NCBI GenBank assembly: GCA_034509755.1
Contig: CM067545.1
Span: forward strand, 46,741,062-46,805,061
Length of the DNA stretch: 64,000 nucleotides
Direction of reading: 5' to 3'
Source of the DNA: Anisodus tanguticus
Lineage: Eukaryota; Streptophyta; Magnoliopsida; Solanales; Solanaceae
Shown here: piece after piece, positions 42,730-54,181 of the stretch
How the letters are laid out: every line of letters starts with the position of its first letter
How positions within the stretch are numbered: the first letter of the stretch is position 1
Translations under genes and position numbers: made by a program
The notes under the pieces: generated by a model
Told to the model about the DNA's origin: nothing
The model's input: only the letters and a program-made list of their open reading frames with translations
The model's database searches: none

Positions 42730-44300
42730 AGTGAGGACTATATCAGCCGCATGAGGAGATCATGATCCCGCACATACACCAGCACCCGTTGTCATAGGTG
42801 ATGCATGGGGCAAGGGGCGAGGTAAAGGTAAAGGTAGACCTCAAGTTGCAGCCCGATGCTAAGCACCTGTAATTGCTCAGGCTCATAACTAAATAGAGTC
42901 TCCGGGGCCTGAGGCTATTTCAGAGGATGATCAGGTTCAGATTGATGAAGATTAGCAGGTTTAGGCTGACGGGACAGGGTCATATCAAGAGCCCCTGGGT
43001 TTTACTGTCACACCGGTGCTTCAAGATACCTTAGTTCACATGATGAACTTTTTGGAGTCTATAGCTCATGGTATTCAGTCGGTTACTTTTGATAGATCTC
43101 ATACTAGTGTCGGAGGATAGACTCTCGACCATATTGCTATGCTTGAATTTAAGATATTAGGGTTCGTCCAGCACCTGCTGGGGTTCCTCACTTCTTAGGT
43201 GTGACTATACTTTGTCTTGTTAAACCTCCAGCTGCACATCCTGTTATGTCTATCGAGAAGCAAAAAATGTTCGAGAGGTTCAGAAAGTTGGATCCTCCTA
43301 GATATGATTGGGATCTTGAGAATGATGCATATGAGTTCTTGATTAGCTTTCATGAGAGGTTGCATAACCCCGGGTTAGTGGAGTCCCGTGGTGTTGATTA
43401 TACTACTTTCTAGATGGTTGCATCTGCCAAGCAGTGGTAGAGGTCTTATCTTGAGTCCTGACCAGCAGAGTCCCCTCTTATGACTTGGGTTTTATTTATC
43501 CAGATCTTCTTAGAGAAGTTCATGCCTCAATGTGTTAGATAGATAAGACGAGCTCAATTTGAGGGGTTAAGCTTGGGGTGTATGTCTGTGATCGAGTACG
43601 AGGCACATTTCCACGCATTGTCTCGCCATGATTTGATAATTTTTCCTGATGAGACTGAGAGGGTGAAGAGGTTCACCAATGAGTTGATATGTCATCTTTA
43701 TTTGATTGTTAATGAAGTGAGAGAGGCAGAGTTTATTAGGCATGAGGATTATAAGGAGAGAGTGGTCAAGAGGCCTCGTTTTAGCGCTCATGTGGTTGCC
43801 TCGTCAGGAGGTAGGGGTCATTATAGTGGAGGTTATCACCGTTTGAGTGTCAGGACCATTGTCAATGTTATGCATACATCTGAGGGAGGCCAGTCCTCAC
43901 GTACTTCTCATGGTTCAGGGCAGTTAACCCCGAGTTCTTACTGGCTCTCTGGCCGTAGTGGTCATTTTGGTGCCAGTTCTTCTTCTCAGCGGTCGACAGC
44001 TCCTAGAGGGTGTTGTGAGTGTGGTAATCTTAGGCATTTCAAGAGAGATTGTCCCAAGCTTAGACGTGGTGGTCAGTCTCAAGGTTCTGGATCGAGAGTA
44101 GCGGGGCAGCTGGCTAGAGGTGGGTCCCAGGGTACTAGAAATGGTTCTCAGGACGGCAAGGATGGCCCTCAGACAGTTTGAGGCGGTGCTCAGTCGAGCC
44201 GAGGTGGTGGATATGGGGGTGCTCAGGCTTCGGGTGATCGTGGTCATTTCTATGCGTTTCTAGGCAGACTCGAGGCAGAGTCTTCCAATCTTGTGATGAT
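42730..44300 (+). pseudogene. Tekay gag, with zinc knuckle, broken
   Basis: Gag capsid motifs appear at 43201-43470 (FERFRKLDPPRYDW, AYEFLISFHERLHN) and 43573-44181 (SVIEYEAHFHALSRHD). A CCHC knuckle, CECGNLRHFKRDC, lies near 44013-44051, then a Gly/Ser/Gln-rich tail. Stops at 43411 (from CAG), 43438 (from TGG) and 43459 (from CGA) interrupt a frame that is otherwise conserved. Gag would package element RNA. Confidence 0.85.
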
Positions 44301-44640
44301 AAGTACTATTTCAGTTTGCCATCGACCTGCTACAATTTTGTTCGATCCAAGGTCTACTTATTCGTATGTGTCTGTCTACTTTGCTTTGAGTTTTGATTTG
44401 ATGTGTGAGACTCTATTCATATTTCTACACCTGTTGGGGATTCTGTAGTGGTAGATCGGGCATACTTGGGTTGTGTAGTTATCTTGATGGGATATGATAC
44501 TCAGGTAGACTTAAAAGCTTTGAGTATGGTAGATTTTGATGCTATTTTGAATATGAATTGGTTAGCTTCGTGTCATGCTATCTTGGATTGTTGGGCTAAA
44601 ACCGTTACCTTAGCCATGCCGGGTATTCCTTAGTTAGTTT
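44300..44640 (+). pseudogene. Tekay aspartic protease, broken
   Basis: The region after gag reads ILFDPRSTYSYV (active-site loop; the D-S/T-G type motif has P-R here) and later VDFDAILNMNWLASCHAILDC, the conserved second part of the gypsy protease. Several stops and the altered active site indicate loss of function. Confidence 0.7.
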
Positions 44641-44672
44641 GGAAGGGTACTTTTAGCCAGTGTCCAAAGAAA

Positions 44673-45260
44673 GTGATTTCATTCCTTAAAGGTCAGAAGA
44701 TGGAAGAGAAGAGGTGTCTTTCTTATTTGGCATATGTTCGTGATACAAGTGCAGAGACTCCTCCATTGGAGTCAGTTCTAGTAGTTTGGGAGTATCTAGA
44801 GGTGTTTCCCACCGACCTTTCTGGTGTTCCGCCAGAGCGTGATATCGATTTCTATATTAACCTAGAGCCGTGCGCTCAACCTATTTTTGTTATGCCATAT
44901 ATTATGGCGCCGGTTGAGTTGACAGAGTTGAAAGAGCAGTTGCATGATCTTTTGAGTAAGAATTTATTTGACCCAGTGTTCCACCTTGGGGTGCTCATGT
45001 GTTGTTCGTAAAAAATAAGGACGGGTCTATACGCATGTGTATCGATTATCAGCAGCTGAACAGGGTGACTATCAAGAACAATTACCCAATACATTGCATT
45101 GATGACTTATTTGATCAGTTACAGGGTGCTTCGATCTTTTCCAAGATCGACTTGAAGTCAGGTTACCATCAATTGAGGATTAGGGCCGAGGATGTTCCTA
45201 AGACGACCTTCCAGACTCGATATAGGCATTATGAGTTTTTGGTGATGTCTTTTGGGTTGA
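44673..45260 (+). pseudogene. Tekay reverse transcriptase, first half
   Basis: It shows VFPTDLSGVPPERDIDF, LEPCAQPIFVMPYIMAPVEL, a frame change near 45000, then VKNKDGSIRMCIDYQQLN, IDDLFDQLQGASIFSKIDLKS and HYEFLVMSFGLTN. The last residues meet the Athila TSD CAAAT at 45261-45265; the second half resumes at 57012. Confidence 0.9.
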
Positions 45261-45265
45261 CAAAT
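45261..45265. other. Left TSD of the Athila insertion
   Basis: CAAAT, matched by CAAAT at 57007-57011. Both copies come from the single site inside the Tekay RT codons for L-T-N. Confidence 0.95.
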
Positions 45266-46535
45266 TGTTGCAGTAATTTAAGATGCTACGCAAGTGTACG
45301 TATCGCAATTTATAATAAATTTCGGTAAGACCGAGTATCGTCCACAGAGACTGATTTATCAAGTACCAGTTAATTAATCTTTAGTTTCTATTTGGCCAAA
45401 GAATATAAGTGGTGATTTCTAAACTAACGAATTAACAACTAAAAATAGATTGCATGAATAAAATAGTAGTGAAAACACATAAAGATTAATTCAGTAATGA
45501 AGAAAATTAGGGTTTTCCAATCTCATCAACAATCCACTCTATCATTCATTAATGCAAGACTAGTGATTCTTCTTCTTGTTAAGATAGCAGGTTAACTGAG
45601 ATGTTCTATATTCCGGTAGGACATATAAAAACTCAACCTAGATGAGAATTTTCTATATTTCTATGATAAATTCGATCACATAGGAGGATTAAGATCAATA
45701 CACAGGCAATCGTGATACTCTCGTTCAAGATTAAACATACGTCTAATCAACTATAGCATATTCAAATCTCCCTTTTCAGATCTCGATTTGAAATCATATA
45801 GGTAATGAAAACTAATAGCCAATTAATTCTCATTCAATAAATATAAGTTGAAGAGATCTTAATAGATGAAGAAGAACATTAGCAATGCATTAAATCATAA
45901 TAGAGTTTCAAGTGATTCAACGGAAAACCCTAATAAAAGAAATTAGCTCATAGTCATGCTAAGAACTAATTAACTTAATATCCAACATGAACTGAATTTA
46001 AGTAAAGAAAAGGAAAAGAACTTGAACAATAGATGTCTCTAATGGCTCCTTGTTCTCTTGTTTCTTGCCTCCAAAGTGTCCCCCGTTTTTTTCCAAATGT
46101 GCCTCCCCCAGCATATATCCCGAATAACCCCCAGAATGGACCTTTTTGCCCTTGTTAAATTTAGGTTTTTCGCTGCCCTGGCGTTGTCGGCGCCGCGACG
46201 CTAATTCGCTTCTGAAAGTCTCTCACTTTCTGCCAGTGGAGTGCCGCGACACTAATGTTGGGCGCCGCGTCCCTTCAGCGCCGCGACTCTTCAACGTTCT
46301 TCGTCCGGAATTTGTTTAGGCTACTTTCCAAGCTTCCCAGGGATTCTTTGAATCATTTCTTGTGACCAGCTATGCATTTTTGTCCTTAATAACTGCCTAT
46401 TTCCTTTGAATTTGCCTTATTCCTTTCTGAATCGCTTAGAGCCTGAAAACACAAAATAACACGCATAATACTGCACAAGACAAACAAAAGACTCCTTAAA
46501 ACACACTCTAAAACAATACTTAAATCTACCTAACA
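45266..46535 (-). repeat. Athila 3' LTR
   Basis: 1,270 bp. It runs from TGTTGCAGTAATTTAAGATG to ATCTACCTAACA on the plus strand and is nearly identical over most of its length to 55702-57006. It contains four GC-rich CGCCGCG-type motifs at 46185-46300. Confidence 0.93.
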
Positions 46536-46550
46536 AACACCCCCAAACTT

Positions 46551-48000
46551 AAACTTTACTCGTCCTCGAGTAAAGAACTCTAGACTGCCTAAAAAAAGAA
46601 AAATACACAGACTCCAGACTGAATCAGGTCAACAACAATACATCATGCCTCGAAAATCATGAACAACATGCAATAAAATCTTCCGGAACATTCTAACCAC
46701 CAATTTGCTATCTAGAATTTCAACTCGGATACTCCTCAAATTTGCATAAAGTTATTAATGCATATGATCACTCAACCATGATTATTAACTTAAACAAGTA
46801 TTCAATATTAGTTCATGCTCAACTAATTCTTACCAACCATCCATCAGGTCCAAGTTCTATAGGCTTGCTAACTTCCTACTCTCCACTAATTTAGATAACA
46901 TATGCTCAAGAATCAATAGGACTTTTATAGGTTATAACGAGAGGCTTAGGCTCGGGGCAGATAAAATGTCTTTTAGGCTCAAAGTTACCATAAGCATATA
47001 AACCAATCAACCCAACTCGATATCACGTTACAAACCAAAATCGGTCCCTAATTTTTCTTTTCTTTTCGAACTACACCCCCAAACTTATTTTTCAATGTAT
47101 GTACAAGGGGAGTGTAATATATTCCCTTTTTCATTCTTCATTCATTTTTTTTAAGAAGAAGATTTCTCAATCCTTTGTTCTTCTATTGACATCACCAATT
47201 TAAAATACCAATTACAAAGTGTTTATCCCCCAATCATATATTTATATGCTCATGGCATTCAAGGGAAGGAAAAATAGTAAAAAGGTTTCAAGTAGGCTCG
47301 GAATAGGTGTCAATCAAAGAAGGATTATTTAAGGCTGAAAAAAGGTAACTAGGGATTAAATTAGTCAAGGGTGGCTTGAGAGGCTCAATCGTTCCAAAGA
47401 TGGCCTAAATCATCTTCCTAAGCATGCATTATCTATGATTTTGTCTCAAATAGCAAGTTCTAGAACTTTCCACCATCTTTTCTCAAACCGAAACTAATCA
47501 TGCATAAACCGATATTTGAGTACAAGAAATTCAACAATCATGATCAGGTTTTTATATTTATTAATAATTTAAAGCAGCTCAAGACTTATCCAACTCAAGC
47601 ACATAGATTCATGCATTTCATGGCTATCGATTTCATCCAACTCTATCACATATGTTCACTCAATCTCATGGGCTATTACTCTTAACTTGATTCATTGACA
47701 TAAGACACTTAAACACTGACACTAACAACAAACAAACCTAAACAATTAAAGATTACTACACAAAACAGTAAGACTCCCCCCCCCAACTTAATTAACACAT
47801 TGTCCCCAATGTGATAAGTAAAGCAAGAGTAAACAGACTTACTGAAATTGTAGCGAAGCGATTCAGAATAGTTGTGGCGGCGGCAGTGGCTGATAGGGCT
47901 AGTACTGGGGAGGATAGCCAAAGTAGGGCTCATTCGGGGCATCACCCATTGACCAACGATCCAAAAACTTTTGTTGGTCGATGTGGCGGCTCTCATAATC
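46551..48000 (-). other. Athila spacer between env-like ORF and 3' LTR
   Basis: About 1.45 kb with no recognisable domain. Beginning next to the polypurine tract, it is mostly AT-rich with many short frames that lack family signatures. Athila elements commonly carry a long noncoding stretch here. Confidence 0.5.
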
Positions 48001-49150
48001 ATGTTGATGCTGCATATAGTTGCTCAAATGTTGATTTTGAGCATGGTGCGACTGGATCATCTATTGATTCTGTCGGATGATATAGTCTAACTGATCATGA
48101 GTCCTTTGGGTGTGTGAATCAATAGGACCCTCAAGAGCAAAAGTTGGTGCATTATTGCTCTGTCCTGGACCAGCCCCTTCAGCTTCTGCATTCGCGTCAT
48201 CCATCCCCCTCTGTTGGCGATGTGGCTGGGTTCGGCTACCTTCTCCTGGTGTAGGTACTGGTGTAGGGTCTGGGTATACATTGACCATCGTCTGGGTTAG
48301 AGGCTGCTGCACTTTGCCTTTTACTTCACTGCTACCTTCAGGAACTCCATGTGCAACAGATAGTGCGGTGATCAAAGATCCATGCCCCAACCATGCTTTT
48401 GTGTTCAGTCGACATATCCAATTGAGACTATTTCTGATAGCTCGACCCACATCTACTGAAAATCCTTTTATGATAACATAAACCAGCTTGATACGATCCA
48501 CTGATGTATCAGAAAAGTGTGTGGAGGGAATCAGGCGGGCACTCACAAAGCAAAGCCAGGCTTTGGCAACTTTGTTGAATTGACAGCGGAACATGCCTTT
48601 GGGCGTGTCATATGTATATGTTCAGTGGGCCCCTGGGTATCCTATTATCTCAGCCACCTCCACCCAGTTAATTTTTGAATTTTTCCAAACAGTGAAGTCA
48701 TCATCCTCATCTTCCTCCAGAAAATTTATGACCCCACATATGGCATTAATCGCTTCAGCCCCAACGGGTACCCTTCTCCCTCGTACGAAACAAAAGTTAT
48801 CTTGCTTCTCTAGGTAGTTGGCATAGAATTCGTAGACTAGTTTATTATTTGGCTTTGTTACATAAGGATTGTCAAATTCACCCCAACCTCTATAAGGAAT
48901 CATGGCCCTGATGGGTTCATATACCTCATCTTCGTATGGCGCAGTCTGGAATTCCATCCCCTTTTTCGGTACCAGGGAACGAGTATACAGCTTGTTATTC
49001 CTGTTTTGGGCATCCTTGTTGGAAAATCTTTTCTTATCATAGTCGGTCCTTGGTGGTAGATTCACAGGGTCCCGAAAGGAGGATGCCTTGGAAGTAGCTC
49101 GTCGTGGATCCATTATGCCTTGTTTAGCAACTTTGAAGTTTTCTAAAAAT
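48001..49150 (-). pseudogene. Athila env-position ORF (putative plant transposon protein domain)
   Basis: Minus-strand frames 49191-48622 and 48594-48061 join as one protein with a break near 48600. Motifs include RRATSKASSFRDPVN, YEPIRAMIPYRGWGEF, LVYEFYANYLE and FCFVRGRRVPVGAEAIN, then AKAWLCFVSARLIPSTHFSD, VYVIIKGFSVDVG, SLITAL and a Pro/Gly/Gln-rich end. This matches the domain annotated as putative plant transposon protein in Athila-like elements. It lies where retroviruses carry env but shows no membrane segment I can identify; its function is unknown. A natural start may be the MDPRRATS methionine. Confidence 0.75.
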
Positions 49151-50207
49151 TCGACAGCACTTTTCCTCAATTTTTCACTTCCCAACAACAACTTAACTCC
49201 ACCAAAATACAGTCAATCAACCCACAATATCTATAAACATTGTTCAACCACTCTACAATACAATTATTCCCCCAAAAAATGCAATCAACCACCAACTTAG
49301 ATTTCATCCAAAGTTATAAAAGAAAACACAAAAATTTCCTCAAGGCTTGAATGCAGTAATTACCTTATGGAGAGAAACCTCAGGTGATACTTGACTGCCC
49401 AAAATATTGAGGATTGGAGGAACTTATGGAAGAATATTTGAAGGATAGGGATTTTAGTGTTTGAAAAAGGGATTTAGGGAGAGTGTGAAAAGGGAGATTT
49501 GAATTTAGAATTAATGGAAGAATTGAGGAAAGAGAATTGTTTTTGTGGTGTGAGGAGTTTGTAATTGAGATACAATGGGGGGTTTTCAGCTTTTTGGGGT
49601 TGGAGAAGAGAAGAATAGAGAAGGGTTATGTGAATTGTATTTGGGGATAATGAGAAAAATGTTCTTATTTCTCGGTTTTAACCTGGAATCCGCATGGGCG
49701 TCGCGGCTCTCACCATTCAGCGCTGCGGCGCTATCACGTATATCGCAGGAGCCGCGGCTCAAATTCTGGGCGCCGCGGAGCTTCAAACCTAAAAATATTC
49801 TCGACTCACTGCCTCTCAGGCGCCGCGGCTCTAATTCTGGGCATCGCGGTGCTAAATCAACATAAAAAATCCTTTTCTTACTGCCTTCCGAGCACCGCGA
49901 CCCAAATGTTGAGGCGCCTTCATATCCGGGGTTCTGACTTTTGCTGTTGATTTTAACATTCCGCGGCACTTTTTTACCCCAAAGTTGGCTCACAATTCAC
50001 CTAACATAAACACACAGAACAAGAAACAGCAAGACAATGAGATTTTTCAAAAAAAAATAAAATAACATAATTAAAATGTTGGGTTGGCTCCCAATAGCGC
50101 TATCGTTAACGTCATTTAGCCGGACGCAAATTTCCTCTTCATCTTGAATTCAGAAGGATAACAGATTTTTCCTGCTCACTAGGACCACTCGAGTATGGCT
50201 TCAATCT
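49151..50207 (-). other. Athila integrase-to-ORF spacer with GC-palindrome repeats
   Basis: Noncoding. It includes several GCCGCGGCTC-type motifs at 49690-49915, also present in both LTRs, and AT-rich sequence around 50040. The frames at 49575-49993 arise from these repeats and are not protein families. Confidence 0.6.
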
Positions 50208-51290
50208 TTATCCGTTCACTTTGAATGGTGAACCATTCTTTCCCCGCACTTCTACTGAACCATAGGGAAAAACTCTCTCAATAGTGAATGGACCCGACCA
50301 TCTGGACTTCAACTTGCCCAGAAACAGCCTCAACCTTGAATTGAATAGCAGTACCTGTTGTCCAGGTTGAAATTCTTTTCTGACCAAGTTCTTATAATGC
50401 CATGCTTTAGTGCGTTCCTTATAAATCTTGGCATTCTCATAGGCTTCATTTCGAAACTCGTCAAGCTCATTCAACTGTAATAACCTCTTATGTATGGCGG
50501 CTCCCTAATCCATATTCAACTTTCTCAATATGCTCGATGCTCCAGCTCCACTGGCAGATGACATGCTTTTTCAAAGACCAACCTATAGGGCGACATTCCA
50601 ATAGGAGTTTTGAATGCCGCCCTATAAGCCCAAAGTGCATCATCAAGCTTTTTAGACCAGTTCCTTCTAGAGCTGTCCACCGTCTTTTCAAGTATACTCT
50701 TCACCTCTCTGTTTGAAATTTCAACTTGACCATTTGTCTGAGGGTGATATGGCAAGGCAATGCGGTAGTAGACTCCATAGCGAGCAAGGAGGGCATCAAG
50801 TTGCTTGTTACAAAAATGACTCCTTTCATTAGTAATGAGAGCTTTGGGAGTACCAAACCTTGTGAATATGTGCTTGTGCAGGAAGCTTAAGATGGTCTTA
50901 CCATAATTATATGTGCTTGTGCATGAAGCTTAAGACGGTCTTACCATCATTCTCCTTAGTTGCTAATGCTTTGACCCATTTAGACACGTAATCCACTGCT
51001 AGCAAGATGTATTGATTATTGAAGGATGGTGGAAAAGGGTCCATAAAGTCAATGCCCCAGACATCAAAGAGCTCAACTTCTAGGATCCCATTCAGCGGCA
51101 TTTCATTCCTTCTTGAGATGTTTCCAGTGCGTTGACAGCGATCACAAGCTTTCACAAAAGTATTAGATTCTTTGAAAAGTCCCGGCCAATAGAACCCGCT
51201 TTGCAACACTTTAGTCGTTGTCCTTGAAGCTCCAAAATGCCCACCACATTGTAAAGTGTGACAATGAGTGAGAATTTAGTGCATTTCATC
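50208..51290 (-). pseudogene. Athila integrase, broken
   Basis: Minus strand: the zinc-binding region (a THCHTLQC-type H/C segment near 51250, then VLQSGFYWPGLF and CDRCQRTGN), catalytic core with DVWGIDFMDPFPPS and VDYVSKWVKALATK, then AMPYHPQTNGQVEISNREVKSILEK and KLDDALWAYRAAFKTPIGMSP, and the C-terminal LVRKEFQPGQQVLLFNSRLRL with SRWSGPFTIERVFPYG. It would integrate element cDNA into the chromosome. A 43-bp tandem duplication at 50868-50953 shifts the frame inside the core; another break lies near 50500. Confidence 0.88.
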
Positions 51291-51539
51291 CTCTGGCACA
51301 CAACGTCTGATGACTTGATCAACACAATGCCTATAAAGAATAGACTATTCCCAGTAGTAGTGCTTTACTTCAGAGTAGAACTTCTTTAATTGTTGCCTTG
51401 TCATCTCAGGAGGTACAATCTTTGCTGCAAGAAAATTAACAAAGTCAGCATACCAAGGCACAATTGAACTGACACTTACCTCAAAAAGTTGCTCGTCTGG
51501 GAAATGATCATTAATCTGCACATCTTTGGCATTCTAGCT

Positions 51540-52140
51540 CTCTTCCACCTCAAGTCTTGACAAGTGGTCTGCAACCAAATTTTCTGTTCCCTTTTTATCG
51601 CAAATCTCTATGTCAAATTCCTGCAACAATAGCACCCATCGAATGAGATGGGGTTTTGCATCCTTCTTTGTCATTAAGTACTTGATCGCAGCATGATCAG
51701 TGTACACAATACCTTTTTCCCAATAAGATATGGCCTAAATTTATCGAATGCATATACTATGGCTAGTAACTCTTTCTCCGTTGCGGCATAATTCAATTGC
51801 GCCTCATTGAGAGTTATACTAGCATAGTAAATGGATCAAAATACCTTGTCAATTCACTACCCAAGGATTGCTCCTACTGCATAATCACTAGCATCACACA
51901 TCAGTTCAAATGGAAGCTCCCACTTTGGTGAAATAACAATTTGTGCTGAAATTAATTTCTCCTTAAGAGCTTTAAAAGCATTTAGGCACTCTTCATTAAA
52001 ATCAAACGCAACACCATTCATCAATAAGTTCGAAAGAGGCTTTGAAATTTTTGAGAAGTCTTTAATGAATCTCCTGTAGAAACCAACATGCCCAAGGAAA
52101 CTTCTAACCCCTTTCACTGACACTGGGGTGGTAGATTTTC
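51540..52140 (-). pseudogene. Athila RNase H region, broken
   Basis: A frame 52123-51857 gives VRSFLGHVGFYRRFIKDFSKI, ALKEKLISAQIVISP and FELMCDASDYAVGAIL (RT C-terminus into RNase H, with the catalytic D of CDASD). Further pieces with EFDIEICDKKGTENLVADHLSR-type content lie in broken frames near 51560-51620. Confidence 0.8.
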
Positions 52141-52236
52141 AATAGCAGAAATTTTAGCTCGGTCTACCTCAATGCCTTGGATAGAAATTGTATGGCCAAG
52201 AACAATACCTTCATTCACAATAAAATGGCACTTCTC

Positions 52237-53078
52237 CTAGTTCAACACAATATTTGACTCTTCACAGCACCGCAACACTGCTTCCAAGTGCCTCAAACAC
52301 TCATCAAAGGACGACCCAAAAACTGAAAAATCATCTATGAAAATCTCAATAGTCCTCTCCACCATGTCAGAAAAATGGTCATCATACATCGTTGGAAGGT
52401 AGCAGGGGCATTGCAAAGTCCAAATAGCATTCTTCTGAAAGCAAACGTACCATAGGGACAAGTAAAAGTGGTCTTCTCTTGATCTTCTGGTGAAATTGTG
52501 ATCTGATGATACCCAGAATAACCATCCAAGAAACAGTAGTAGTTATGGCCTGCCAGTCTATCGAGCATCTGGTCTAGAAAAGTCAAGGGAAAATGGTCTT
52601 TCCTGGTTGCCTTGTTCAACTTGCGGTAGTCAATGCAAATCCTCCATCTTGTCATTGTTCTTGATGGAATAAGCTCATTCTTTTCATTCTTTACCACAGT
52701 CATACCACCCTTCTTAGGCACTACTTGTACTGGACTCACCCATGCACTATCAGAAATTGGGTAAATCACCCCTGTATCAAGCCATTTCAGGATTTCTTTT
52801 CTCACCACCTCCTTCATAATTGGGTTCAACCTCTTTTTTGCCTCAATTGAAGGCCTGCTCTCATCTTCCAAATGGATCTTATGCATCACTGTAGACGGAC
52901 TTATCCCTCTAATATCTGCCAGTGTCCATCCAATAGCAAGTTTGTGAGCCTTTAAGACTCTCAACAATTTTTCAACTTCTACCTTAGACAGATAATCAGA
53001 CACAATCACTAGTAAGATTTCATTCTCACCTAGATACATATAGTGCATATGATCTGGTAAGGTCTTCAATTCTAACAC
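52237..53078 (-). pseudogene. Athila reverse transcriptase, broken
   Basis: Minus strand: IHLEDESRPSIEAKKRLNPI, VYPISDSAWVSPVQVVPKKGG, WRICIDYRKLNKATRKDHFP, LDQMLDRLAGHNYYCFLDGY, EKTTFTCPYGTFAFRRM and LCNAPATFQRCMMTIF, then after a shift FIDDFSVFG with the double aspartate near 52355. These are the RT fingers and palm blocks of gypsy elements. The reading frame breaks around 52380-52440 and near 53085. Confidence 0.9.
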
Positions 53079-53087
53079 TGGAGCTTT

Positions 53088-53849
53088 TTATATGGAAGGT
53101 ATTGGTTTCTCTGGCATTTTTTCCAAATCCTCATATTTCTTCCTATAGAATGGCTCATAGGAGTTCACCCACTTAACATATTTCACAAGCTCAGTATCTT
53201 CATTGTCATCTTCCTCGCATTGTGTTAATGCCACTTCAAGAGCATCAATACTCTTGAAGCTTTTCTCAGAAACCGCTTTGTCAATCACATCGATTGAAAA
53301 ACAGTTGTCATTTGCCCTTGGATAAGTTGTTGCCCTGAATACATTAAAAATCACTTCTTCTCCCTGGATTCAGAATTTTAATTCGCCCTTCTGAACATCT
53401 ATAAGTGTTTGCCATGTAGCTAAGAATGGTCTCCACATGATGATGGGCATATTTTCATCTTCTTCCATATCCAGAATAATGAAATCAGCAGGAAAGATGA
53501 ACTTATCCACTTTCACTAGCACATCTTCAATGATACCTCTTGGATGCTTGATCGAACGATCTGCCAACTGCAAAGTAATGGTTTTAGGCCTTGCTTCCCC
53601 CATACCAAGTCGACAAAATACAGAATAGGGTATCAGGTTGATACTTGCCTTCAAATCACACAAAGCATGCTGGCACTCAAAATTCCCAATAGTGCAGGGA
53701 TTAGTAAAGCTTCCTGGATCTAGCAATTTCTGGGGAAGCTTCTTTTGCAAAATGACACTGCACTCTTCAGTTAAAGCCACAGTCTCATAATCTTCCATCT
53801 TTCTCTTTTTAGAGAGAATTTCCTTCATGAATTTCACATAACTGTGCAT
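53088..53849 (-). pseudogene. Athila aspartic protease region, broken
   Basis: Contains EECSVILQKKLPQKLLDPGS, IGNFECQHALCDLKASINLIP (active-site loop with K where G is usual), RPKTITLQLADRSIKHP, FIILDMEEDENMPIIMWRPF and, in a second frame, linker sequence before RT. The altered active site and the stop at 53370 make it inactive. Confidence 0.82.
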
Positions 53850-54181
53850 TTGTCTAGGGCTTTAACAAAGGAAATATTGATGTGCAATTTCTTAAACACC
53901 TCTAAAAACTTGGAAAATTATTTATCAAGAGAATTTTTCTGAAGTCTTTGGGGGTATAGAATTCTGATTTGAGGATCAACAATAACTATTGGTGGTGCAT
54001 TTTCTGTAATAGGGTGGTCTTCAGTAACCCTCTCTTTCTCTGAATTAGGTGTCGCACCCACTTTGTTCGTCTTCTCCGCAGGTGGTAGAGGTACAACTGG
54101 TTCAACTTGATTACCGCTTCTCAAATTTATAACCTGACATTGCTCATTCGGATTTACAACAGTATTGCTAGGGAGATTCCC

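Noticed and set aside
49575..49993. Frames of 96 and 135 codons in the Athila spacer
   Set aside because: They arise from GC palindrome repeats and have no family signature.
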